The notes under the pieces: generated by a model | Told to the model about the DNA's origin: nothing | The model's database searches: none | What the model saw: the letters and a program-made list of their open reading frames with translations, nothing else | NCBI GenBank assembly: GCA_033398695.1 | Contig: CM065818.1 | Span: 51,926,001-51,990,000 of the forward strand | Direction: 5' to 3' | From: Orobanche coerulescens | Lineage: Eukaryota; Streptophyta; Magnoliopsida; Lamiales; Orobanchaceae | DNA: 64,000 nucleotides | Shown: positions 35,006-45,217 of the stretch, piece after piece | Position numbering within the stretch: position 1 is the stretch's first letter | Layout: each line of letters starts with the position of its first letter | Program-made: the position numbers and the translations under genes

Positions 35006-35998
35006 CTGGTATGGATTTATCCTACAACTCATCAATATCAAAAATACATTATCCTATACAACATCATTGACATAATTACTTATTGTAACAGGCGCGCCGA
35101 CAATGGTTTATTCGTGTATGATTTTGTTAGTCGTTATTTCAAGTAACAAGGCCTTAGAGAGACTTATAAGGAGCATATTAGTCCTATCCCACATCCTGAT
35201 GAGTGGAATGTCCCACCGGAGATCTCATCCATCTTTTGCGTATCTCCAGAGGGGTACGACAAGCCGGCCGACCAAGGATGAGTCGCGCACGGTCCGCTGT
35301 TGAAAATTTGCCCGCAGGTGGACAGCCTCAGGTTTGCGGTAAATGTAAAGGAACCGGCCACAATAGAAAATCTTGCAAAGCATTCATTCCCATAGGTGGT
35401 GTGGATTTGAATATCCCTGAAGAAACTCAAGGAATGGATGAACAAACGAGGCAAAAGCACTGGCAGAAGAAGAGGTGTAGCATTTGTCATAATGATGACC
35501 ATGACATAAGGGTATGTCCATACCATGAAACTTAAATTGCTTATGTATTTTTATATTTTGTGACTTACTAGCAACAATCATGTGCTGATATTTTGATCCT
35601 CGATGGACCATGTATTGATATTCTGATTATTAGTTGAAATGCATAATTTTGTGTCTATTTTCTTTATCTTTGAATTGAAATTTAAGTGTTCAGTGATGTA
35701 AAGCAAATAAAGGTGATTATGGAGGCAAACATTAACCATAACAAAGTAGCTCACTTTAAAGAGCAATAGTTTACAACAAAAGCATATCCAAAGCATATAA
35801 CTTTGAGCGTCGAACATCGTCCCATACTGCTGAAACGGCGCCTCAAATGGCTCATACTGATGCTCGTAATCAAGGGGCTGCTGAGTCCGCTCAAAAGAAT
35901 GATGAATCTGAGAATGGTGACTGTGCTGGATCTCAGAATGGTGACTGTGCTGGACCTCAGAATGGTGGGTAGGCGGACGCTGAGAATGGTGACTAGGC

Positions 35999-36165
35999 TA
36001 GGGGTGGCCCATGAACCGAACGTTCGCGAAATGTTCGTGAAAAAGCTCGATCAACGGTCAGTTCGAATTCGGTTTGATCGAACCGAACATGTTCGAGTAT
36101 TTTCGAACCGAACATCGAACATTTTATATTTTGATCGGGTGTTCGCGAACTGTTCGCGAACATTA

Positions 36166-36198
<33 letters not shown>

Positions 36199-36459
36199 AT
36201 GGCACGAACAGAAACAATTGAACACAAACTAACCGAACGAACGAACAGAACAATTGAACACAAACGAACAAAGCGTACGAACAGAACAATTAAACACAAA
36301 CGAACCGAACACGAACAATAAAAAATATGTCGAACCGAACTCGAACACTAATTTGTAAAGTTCGTCGAACACGAACACGAACCGAACACTACACGAACCG
36401 AACGAACGAACGGTCAATAAGACCAAAAGCTCGGTTCGTTCGGTTCGTGTCCACCCCTA
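35999..36459. mobile_element. hAT-type MITE 2 (461 bp) in the captured gene
   Basis: Termini TAGGGGTGG and CCACCCCTA are inverted, and the exact 8-bp duplication GACTAGGC flanks the element (35991-35998, 36460-36467). The interior is almost entirely built of GTTCG/CGAAC words, with GAACCGAAC and ACGAACAGAACAATT repeats in both orientations around an (AT)n tract at about 36168-36190. It would fold into a long hairpin. Confidence 0.93.
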
Positions 36460-36865
36460 GACTAGGCTGATGCTGAGAATGATGACTAGGCTAACGCTGA
36501 GAATGGTGACTGTGGGCTGCACCAGAGACTGAGTGACGTGGAGGGTCAGGAATCCTCCGCTGGGCGCTGCTAACAAATGCAGAATGACGAGGCCTATCGG
36601 GAAACCTTTCATGGCTCCCAGCTGAGTAGTGCACCGGGCTCCTAGAACATCTATGCGTAGGTCCGAAGAAATCCACGATCCCAGAAAGCACCCAGTGAGA
36701 AACTCGAGCAATAAATCCTGACTCAGAATCGTCGTACAAGATCGCCTTCAAACAGCAATCGAAGTACTCATCCCTGCTCATGTCCTGGGTGTGGTCCGGA
36801 CAAGGAAGTCCGTGGACACAACACACCCTCTCTGGCTGCCTCTCCCGGTCCAATGTCTCTACACC

Positions 36866-37040
36866 ATCTACTGGTGGGGTACTCTGCCGGCGTCGCTTCG
36901 ACACTTTATGTGCCGACTCATATGTAATCAATTTCCCAGCAGCCTTCTTCAACCTATCCATAACTTTCTTCATCTACTGGTGGGGTACTCTGTCGGCGTC
37001 GCTTCGACACTTTATGTGCCGACTCATATGCCATCAATTT
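36866..37040 (-). repeat. partial exon duplication in the captured gene
   Basis: A stretch starting CATCTACTGGTGGGGTACTC (36866) recurs at 36973 with two or so changes over about 60 bp, giving a 107-bp tandem offset. It duplicates the coding block for YESAHKVSKRRRQSTPPVD. The second copy (further upstream in the gene) runs into a stop. Confidence 0.9.
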
Positions 37041-38189
37041 CTCGGGATCGGCGCAGGCTCATCCTCTTTGTTCTTCACATATTCTTACAGGCTTAATGAA
37101 CTTAACGTCACATGGCGAGCCATTCTCAAAGCTCAGGTAGTAGTACTCAGCCTCATCTTCCTCCAGATGCGGTAAACAGGGAAGTACTCTGTGCTGCAAA
37201 ATTAGTCATTAAAGCATACCATTAGATGGGAAATCACATAACGTTGAAGAGATGAAGTCAGGAGAAAATACGTTTACAAATTTATGTACCTTATCATCGA
37301 AGAAATGAGTGAAATCACAAAACATCTTCCTCGTAGTCCACATCAAACACCGGGGGACTTGGACAGATTTATCTCGAATACCACACAATGCTCCCAATGA
37401 AGGAATAATCTCATACGACCATATCTGTAAAGCCCAAACAGGACCATAAAAGTGATAGTCCTTGTGCTTTTGTCCCTCCTTCATGGCAACGTTGCCTATG
37501 TAGTAAGATAAAACCCCAAAGGCATAAGAACCCCAAGGAAACATATCCCACTGCTCGAAATCCTCAACTAATGCCCATGCCCATGTCTCGACCATAATGT
37601 CGTCACGGCATAGGATAAAGTAGTAGTATATAAGCAAATTGACAACCTTCACATAATCTCTTATGTCTCTACCAAAATCTCGAGCATTGAACCTCTTCCG
37701 CAGAACACTAACCTTAATATTTTTGCCATGGAGTATTCTGTGGAAAATACCGTCAGACCGAAGGAGATGGTCGTCCTGTGGATGGAAGGTAGAGTTTCCA
37801 AAATGCAGTCCAGTGATCATGGAAAAATCACGGGCCGTAAAACGAATGGTCCTCCCACAAACCTGGAACCACGACTCATTCGGGGAGATTTGATCACACT
37901 CCAATTGACGGGCAATCAAGTGATGTAGGGCAGTATTTGAACTCCCATTTCTTCTAACTTTAATCAAGATCCACAGGACCCCCTCGGTCAAGCTCTCGAT
38001 AGCTCGATCAGCAACTGTAGAATTGCGGCCCATACTTCTTAGTGTCTAAATGATCTCTTTAAATACCGCCTCCCGTATGTAAAGATTCACTTGACGTGTA
38101 AAGCGCAATGTAGGTCTCTTCCATACGCAACCAGTCTGCAATATAGACATACAACTCATAAGAATATGATAGAATGCTTAAGAGAACGA

Positions 38190-38480
38190 AAAAAAATTCT
38201 GCCTTGCACACGATGGCAGGCACATGATCGATGCCCGTCGTGTAAAGACCATCGCGTGCCACACGACGGCTCACACGACGGGCGTCGATTGTGTGCATGC
38301 CATCGTGTGCAGGGCAGGAGCCTTTGATATTCTAGCACACGACGACACACACGATCGACGACCGTCGTGTGTAAACCATCGTGCCCACGAAAGACCATCG
38401 TGTACACGATGGTGTCATCTTCTTCAGCACCATCGTGGGACGATGAACAACCGTCGTGGCACGATCGTGTGTGAATGAAA
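38190..38480. repeat. cluster of CACACGAT/ATCGTGTG motifs (intron 1)
   Basis: The third cluster of the MULE sits in intron 1 of the captured gene, near the right end. It has more than fifteen copies of CACGAT, ACACGACGG, CCATCGTG and CACGATCGTGTGTG in both orientations. It mirrors the position of the left cluster at 19438-19660. Confidence 0.85.
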
Positions 38481-38792
38481 ATACACTAACCAACAGCTCA
38501 TTGACGAATTCCTCTTCAGATGGAGTGTCACTAGCGTGTGAGGAACTTCTGGCGTCTTCAGATTCTCTGTGGTAGTCGGAGTTCGACATTTTCTGGCCGG
38601 CGAAAGGGTTTCACGACGGGAGAGTTTTTTGCAGACAGATACGGAGAGTTTTTTTGGAGAGGAAAATATTGAGTTGTGGGACCGTTTAGATTATTGTTGT
38701 TTGCTTTTAATAATTTTCTAGTTTTTATTGTTGTTTGCTTTTAATAATCTTCTATTTTTTTTATGTTTTTTATCTTTTAGTGGTAGATTTTA

Positions 38793-38892
38793 AGGGTAAT
38801 AGAGTCTTTTAACACAGTTTGGTATAAAAAAACTTATAGTTTTATGAATGGGGATATAAAACTTATTACTTTTATGATTTGGTACTAAAAAA
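38793..38892 (-). repeat. right terminal inverted repeat of the MULE
   Basis: Reverse complement of the left end. The outermost conserved word is TTTTTTAGTACCAAATCAT (minus strand from 38892). Confidence 0.85.
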
Positions 38893-39364
38893 GAGAGATT
38901 CCAGTGAATGTTCGATATAAGTTCGGGACGAAAATGAGTAGTAAAATCATTTTTTGCACGTATATAAATTTTAAACAAATTTAATAAACTATATGATTTC
39001 GAAACAAAAATTAATTGTTAATATTTTTTGCCATCTATACTATTTGTTCATAATATTTATTTGTAATGTTTTAATATTTATTAAGACAGATAATCAATTA
39101 TTGTAACAACTTATATTTGATAATCTAGATATTTTATATATTATAATGTGTTTCTGTGGTTAGCAGATAAAAGTATACGAGTTTGGAATGAGAATGGATA
39201 ATAAAATTAATATTTGGAATGGGTACATGTATATAAATCCTAAATACATTTCGTGGATTGTATAAACTCCAAATTTATGATTGTAATTTTTATATATTTT
39301 TTTATATATATACTATCTATTCATAATCTTTACTTTGTCATATATGATGTTTGTTGAGACAGAT
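38893..39364. other. AT-rich spacer with a degenerate tandem repeat
   Basis: Two diverged copies of an AT-rich unit end in AAGACAGAT (near 39094) and GAGACAGAT (39364), each preceded by ACTATYTRTTCATAATMTTTA-like sequence. A gypsy LTR starts right after the second. No gene seen. Confidence 0.5.
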
Positions 39365-39954
39365 TGTAACACCCCCAAGTTATTCAGGATATATTACAGC
39401 GTTGTGAGCCCCTCCGTGGGACCCACAATGCTATACATACGCGGAACCATGAACTTTGATCGATAAGGTCTAAACATAATCCAATGGAGGACAATAAAAT
39501 TGGCAACCAAGATAATATTCAGTAAGATAAAATACAATACATCGGAAATCAATTCCCAAGGCAACACAGGCCAAAACATCAAGAAGGTCATAAACAATAC
39601 TCGAGTACTCTTAACTATTTCAACACAACATTATTAAATGGATGAAGTACAAAATACAAACAGTGACAAGACGCAACATCACACTTGCCCATCATCTTCA
39701 TGCCGACCCGATACGTGCCTATCCGTTCTCCTAGATCCTGAAATACATGAAAGGTATTTCCCCTAAAAAGGGATTAGCCATCGAATAGCTAATACAAGTA
39801 CACAAGTATGAAAATTAATACTTCTTGCACAATAAGGTAAGCAAAAACCCATATCACCAATCATCGAGATATTAAACCTCTTTTCATTCTCATATTACCA
39901 ACCGTAAGACTAGTATTCAAGAATAACTAAATCTCATACCATACCTCATGATTA

Positions 39955-40265
39955 ACCGTGGATTCGCACTATAAGATACGATCCGTCAGAGGACTCGAAG
40001 TTCCATCCCAGAATGGTTAACCCAATATGTTCAATGGATCGCACTATAAGCAACGACCCCTCAGAGGACTCGAAGTCCCATCCCGAAGTGAACATATAAT
40101 TATACCAACACAATGTTCAATGGGTCACACTAAAAGCGAAGACTCCTCAGAGGACTCGAAGTCCCATCCTGGAGTGAACACGTGGTTATACACATAAGAT
40201 TGTTCAATGGTCGCACAAAAAGCAACGACCCCTCAGAGGAATCGAAGTCCCATCCCAGAGTGAAC
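39955..40265. repeat. ~85-bp tandem repeat, four copies, in the LTR of C
   Basis: Units contain CAGAGGACTCGAAGTCCCATCC and GTTCAATGG with CGCACTATAAGCAACGA-like sequence between. Four copies are present, the first and last more diverged. They lie in the U5/R part of the LTR, away from the promoter array. Confidence 0.88.
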
Positions 40266-40383
40266 ATCTTATCAAACACATCACAATACTATACTTTCAA
40301 CGTTAAGAATTACAATCATAAACATATACTTAACTTTGAGACATCGTGAATCGGGATGAAAAGTATACAAGCTCGGTAGGTCC

Positions 40384-42374
40384 TGTTGGGATTCAGTGCC
40401 TAAAACGAAGGCCCAACGGAAGCGGTAAAACGAAAATTAATTCGATCCGAATCCCTACGAGGATCGATCGAGCTACGTATATACGAATATCAAAAAACGA
40501 ATTCACAAGAGATATAGAAACTCACCCTTGTAGTCCGTTGATTAGATGGATAACCTTCTCTTGAGCTATTCCCCAAGCTTTGCTTGATCTCTACGAATCT
40601 ATTCCGCTTCAAGCCCTTGAACGATCCAACGCTGAAAGCACCGCGTCTCTACTTGCCACGCGCCGGAGAAACGACCGGAAAGACGATCACCTTGCTATCC
40701 TCCGAGGATACGGCTAGAGCTAAGTGATGAAGCTATATATGTAAAGATTACTACACTCTAAGTGTTTTAATCTTACTCTCTTTATGTCTTGATATTTTTC
40801 TCTAAGAAAAACAAGAACAAAGTTGAAGAAGAAGATGACTTGGAGAAAAAACTTTTTCTCTCTCTTTTCTCTCACAACTCACGTATGGGAGCATGTCCTT
40901 GTGAGTGATTGTCATCATCTTCATTTATTCAACTCCCCACCACTTGCAACAACTCATGCATGTGGGAATCTAACCCCACCATATAATGTGTAAGATACTT
41001 GTCCCCTCACATGATATTCCAAACATCATGATATGGACAAGTCAATACATACACATGTATATTAGTTGGGGGGGGCATGAGGATGAAACGGACGAGTTTT
41101 AGTTCGTTTCGGACTCCCAAGAGTCCAAACAGATAAACTCCGATTCCGTTTCGATGTATTTATATTGATTAATTAATCCAATTAATTAAACATATCAAAT
41201 ACAAAATAATATAATTAATTTCTCCAAGAAATAATTATATTCATGAATTAAATTAATCACCCAGTAATTTATTTATTTCATTAGGCCGTAAATCAATTTA
41301 AACATCCAACGTCCCAAATTTAGATATCCAATATCTAAAATATATAATGAGAGAATTAGCTTGATACATTCCGTCGTCAATCCTATTGCGCGACTTGGTA
41401 GGTCCGTCTCAGTTAGCAATGGGAGGAACCAAAGAGTAGTAGCACCACCTAGCCAGCCTGGCGGCCTACACTGTACCCCAACTGAGAACGAATGATTGGG
41501 ATCATTCAAGAACCATTATGTCGTGAATACCAGTATACGTATAAACCCTTATTTCAAATGTCCCGATCAAGTTATTGGGTCACGGTCAGTCAAACCCCAT
41601 CTGTACTTGACGCTATGCATGCGTTAATGCAAATCGAGATCATCAAGCTCTCGTGTATCTAATACAGCTAGCTCCAATGCTTTGGCCAAAGACTTATGCT
41701 CTCATCTGCCAATAACCGCATAGGACATATAACCCGTTCACTAACAGGAGAAAGAATTCTATCTTGGTATTCAGTAGGACCTGCTACTTGCCCATCAAGA
41801 TGCACGTCGAGGTTGACCCCCGCCTTCCGGTTTATAGGGTCGAACTACTCTAATGAAAATCTTGACATCACAAGCACATCCCTACTAAATCCTCAAGTCG
41901 AAGGTTCACGAATACCTATCACAACCTTTCGATTCCATCATTGACTGTCCCGGAGTGAAATCCGTGTGACGAATCGAGGATGAGTCGGTTTGAGTATACT
42001 AATCTAATTAGCATACTTATAACGTGTGCTCCCACTAACCATTATTGTTCGACAAGCACTCTCCTTGTCAAATAACACGTCATATAAGTCTTCACATAAA
42101 CTTAACGCCCAGTCAAGTTTCATTGACTTGCGAACGATTAAGTATTTGAGCTATAAACCTTTCCAGTGCCGACCCCCTTATCCAATAAGGAGTGGAACGT
42201 TTTGCTCTCAAATACACGGACTAGTTTCTACATGTATATTTATGAGTTAGGAATGCAGTAACTACCAGTAAATAAAGAAACATCGATTGCCTTATATTGA
42301 TGATTTACATAATAACAAGCACAATGGCCTCACTCAACATTCTCTGAGTGGCATTCGAGGGCATACTCCTAATA
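40384..42374 (-). repeat. 3' LTR of copia A
   Basis: Reads TGTTGGGATTCAG... to ...GGCATACTCCTAATA on plus. A purine tract (GCAAGTGGGAGAT on minus) adjoins it at 42375-42387. Its length of about 1.99 kb is long for copia elements. Confidence 0.92.
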
Positions 42375-42389
42375 ATCTCCCACTTGCAC

Positions 42390-44473
42390 TCAATGCCACA
42401 CACTATGGTATCTAATACCCATGTTCTCCAGATGACGCTCCAAGCTAGTCTGAGAAAGTGGCTTGGTCAGTAGATCGGCGACGTTGTCGGCCGAGTCTAC
42501 TCTGTGCAGAACAATGTATCCCTTGCGAACAAATTCTCTTACGAGATGATACTTCCTCTCAATATGTTTGGTGCTGTTGTGAAACCTCGGCTCCTTGGCC
42601 TGCACTACAGCTCCGTCGTTGTCGCAAAGACAAACAGTCGGCCAAAGACATGGTATCACTTGAAGTTCTCCCGGAAACTTCTTAATCCAGAACCCTTCAT
42701 TGGAAGCCTCCGAGGCTGCTTGATACTCAGCCTGACAGGTGGAATCAGCAGTCGCACTTTGCTTGGCGCTACACCTGACAAGGAGAGTTTTATTCCATGT
42801 TGCATCGGTAGGAACCCTCTTTTAGAATCATCCATCTTAAATCGCTTTAAGATCTTATCTATATAGAGGGCTTGAGAAAGGCCTATTGTTCTCTTCGCTC
42901 TATCCCGGTAGAGTCGAATTCCAAGAATATAGGTTGCTTCTCTCAAGTCTTTCATGGAGAAATTACTCGAAAACCAAGCTTTTACAGAACTGAGCATTCC
43001 CACATCATTTCCTATTAGCAGAATATCATCCACATATAGTTCTAAGAATGCGATCTTTCTCCCACTAACCCTCTTGTATACACAAGGTTCCTCTTCATTT
43101 TGCACGAAGTCAAACTCTTTGACCGCCTCGTCAAAATGAAGGTTCCAACTACGCGACGCTTGCTTCAGTTCATAAATGGAATGCTGAAGCTTGCACACTT
43201 TTTGAATATCGACTTCGGACACAAAGCCTTTAGGCTGCTCCATATAGATTTCCTCCTCGAGGAATCCATTAAGGAAAGCCGTCTTTACATCCATTTGCCA
43301 TATCTCATAATCATGGTAGGCAGCTATAGCAAGCATTATGTGAATAGACTTGATCATGGATACGGGCGAGAAGGTATCGTGGTAATCGATCCCTTCCTTC
43401 TGGGTATAACACTTTGCCACAAGCCTGGCCTTATAGGCGTCAACCTTGCCATCACCACCAGTCTTTCTCTTGTAGATCCACTTGTTCCCAATAGGCACTA
43501 TGCCCTTGGGGCGGTCTACTAGAGTCCATACCTGATTGACATGCATCGAGTCTATCTCAGCTTCCATAGCTTCACGCCATTTCGCGGAGTCTACATCCAC
43601 CATCGCTTGGTCATAGGTTGTCGGGTCGGTCTCTTGGCTATCACTTGGAACCTCATGGAGACCCAGCTCCTCCAAGTGCACAAGCCCATACCTCTTAGGT
43701 AAATGAGACACCCTACTATACCTACGAGGTGGTTGTACTTGTGTTTCATAAAGTTCGGTTCCAGTTTCTTGCACATGTGTCTCCCGAGGAGTTTCATTAT
43801 ATTCTTCTAAAGAAATACTTCTACCTGCTCCGCCTTCCTAAATGAACTCATCTTCCAGGAAGTGTGCTTGTAAAGCAACAACGATCTTTCGATCTTCAGG
43901 CATGTAGAATAGATATCCCATTGTCCCAGATGGGAATCCAATGAAACGTCCCTTCGCGGACCTAGCTTCCAACTTCTCCACCTTAGTCTTCTTGACATAG
44001 GCGAGATATCCCCAAATCCTAATATGATTAAGACATGGTTTCCTTCCCTCCCACATCTCATGTGGAGTTTTAGGAACAGATTTGGAAGGACATCTGTTTA
44101 AGATATAAGCGGAAGTCAGGAGTGCATACCCCCACAAGTAAATTGGTAAGTCTGTATAGCCCAACATGGAACGGACCATGTTTAACAAGGTCCGGTTCCT
44201 TCTTTCTGACACACCATTTAACTGAGGAGTACCTGTAGGTGTTAGTTGTGAAACTATTCCATGTTCCTTAAGGAACTCCTCAAACTCCATACTCATATAC
44301 TCGCCACCTCGGTCTGACCGAAGTGCTTTGATATGATTACCAGTTTGTTTCTCGACTAGGGCCTTGAATTCCTGGAATTTCTCAAAGGCCTCGGATTTAT
44401 GTTTCATTAAGTATACATAACCATACCTAGTATGATCATCTGTAAACGTAATGAAATATTGATATCCGTCACG
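42390..44473 (-). pseudogene. extra copia pol 3' half (INT-RT-RH), lineage 1
   Basis: On minus, 44473-43838 gives the integrase core (FTDDHTRYGYVYLMKHKSEA; catalytic SDRGGEYMSMEFEEF). 43774-42800 gives RT (WIYKRKTGGDGKVDAYKARL; active site ELYVDDILLIGND) and 42659-42390 RNase H (CDNDGAVVQAKEPRFHNSTK). About 365 bp between RT and RNase H are deleted relative to the other copies. The first base pairs of the integrase abut an LTR fragment at 44472-44473. The RT here has Gln codons where the other two copia copies have stops. Confidence 0.9.
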
Positions 44474-45202
44474 AGCTCTCATGTATCTAATACAGCTAGC
44501 TCCAATGCTTTGGCCAAAGACTTATGATCTCATCTGCTAATAACCGCATAGGACATATAACCCGTTCACTAACAGGAGAAAGAATTCTATCGTGGTATTC
44601 AGTAGGACCTGCTACTTGCCCGTCAAGATGCACGTCGAGGTTGACCCCCGCCTTCTAGTTTATAGGGTCGAACTACTCTAATGAAAATCTTGACGTCACA
44701 AGCACATCACGACAAAATCCTCAAGTCGAAGGTTCACGAATACGTATCACAATATCTCGATTCCATCATTGACTGTCCCGGAGTGAAATCCGTGTGACGA
44801 ATCGAGGGTGAGTCGGTTCGAGTATACTAATCCAATTAGCATACCTATAACGTATGCTCCCATTAACCATTAGTGTTCGACAGGCACACTACATGTCAAA
44901 GAACACGTCATACAAGTCTTCACATAAACTTAATGCCCAGTCAAGTTTCATCGACTTGCGAACGTTTAAGTATTTGAGCTATAAACCTTTCCAGTGCCGA
45001 CCCCTTATCCAATAAAGAGTGAAATGTCTTGCTCTCAAATACACAGACTAGTTTCTATATATATATTTACGAGTTGGGAATGCCAGTAACTACCAGTAAA
45101 TAAAGAAACATTCATTACCTTATACCAATAGTTTACATAATTACAAGTACAATGCCCTCACTCAACATCCTCTGAGTGGCATTCGAGGGCATACTCCTAA
45201 AA
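44474..45202 (-). repeat. internal LTR fragment of B type inside copia A
   Basis: Matches positions near 57930-58658 of the copia B LTR almost base for base. It shares B-only variants such as TTCTAGTTTATAGGG, CGACAAAATCCTC and CACAATATCTCG. It lacks the distal ~1.25 kb of an LTR. The join to integrase is at a shared CG dinucleotide (44472-44473). Confidence 0.9.
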
Positions 45203-45217
45203 ATCTCCCACTTGCAC

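Larger units (their letters stand above)
19717..35535 (+). pseudogene. mudrA-type MULE transposase, interrupted
   Basis: Coding blocks are 19717-20073, 32234-33322, 34087-34709 and 35092-35535, with one GT/AG intron (34710-35091) that joins in frame (AAIRRADNGLF). The order is an N-terminal MuDR domain (MSWQRILIHHGG), a very acidic linker near 32260-32310, the DDE transposase (first Asp in IIVDGTHLKG, next in LLIVSDQHKSIQ), a SWIM zinc finger (CCCREFDLDQIPCRHA) and two C-terminal zinc knuckles (CGKCKGTGHNRKSC and CSICHNDDHDIRVC). The enzyme would cut and join MULE ends in the nucleus. It is dead: there is a TGG-to-TGA stop in the first exon, stops near 32440 and 32618, frameshifts near 34310 and 35270, a stop after SRYFK, and three insertions. 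Family assignment is secure. Confidence 0.9.
35800..38589 (-). pseudogene. captured DUF1985-type gene in the MULE
   Basis: On minus, exon 1 (38589-38491) encodes 33 acidic, Ser-rich residues ending FVNELL before a GTTAGT donor. Intron 1 holds a palindrome cluster. Exon 2 begins after a CAG acceptor at 38135. Residues such as WFQVCGRTIRFTARDFSMITGLHFG lie in the DUF1985 region, a plant domain often found N-terminal to Ulp1-like cysteine proteases that MULEs have captured. A likely 24-bp intron follows SPDFISSTLCDFPSNG near 37210. Downstream are a basic motif (HKVSKRRRQSTPPVD) present twice, a Cys-rich RVCCVHGLPCPDHTQDM and a C-terminal Ser-His repeat (SHHSQR/SHHSEI) interrupted by MITE 2. In-frame stops occur near 38046, 37057 and 36489. 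No His/Asp/Cys protease domain was found. Function unknown. Confidence 0.65.
19022..38892. mobile_element. large Mutator element (MULE) with nested insertions
   Basis: Terminal inverted repeats define the element: 19022 onward (TTTTTTAATACCAAATCATA) matches the reverse complement of the right end (TTTTTTAGTACCAAATCATA, ending 38892) over about 100 bp. Inside are a mudrA-type transposase (plus strand) and a second gene on minus with a DUF1985-like domain, a two-gene layout known from MULEs that have captured host genes. About 13.4 kb of the span is later insertions: a solo LTR, a gypsy element and two hAT MITEs. Removing them leaves roughly 6.4 kb, a usual size for an autonomous MULE. The flanks show only a poor candidate target duplication (GAGAATC left, GAGATTC right). 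The ends are supported by the inverted repeats, not by a clean TSD. Confidence 0.82.

Noticed and set aside
36168..36196. (AT)n and other simple AT tracts as origins or matrix regions
   Set aside because: Simple repeats alone do not support such a function; this one is just the loop of MITE 2.
35803..36321. 172-codon plus-strand open frame
   Set aside because: It runs through the complement of the Ser-His repeat and into MITE 2, crossing a transposon border, so it is not a gene.
42504..42866. Plus-strand open frames over copia RNase H/RT (also 45286-45553 and 58742-59000)
   Set aside because: They are shadows of the minus-strand pol gene and recur only because the copia copies recur.
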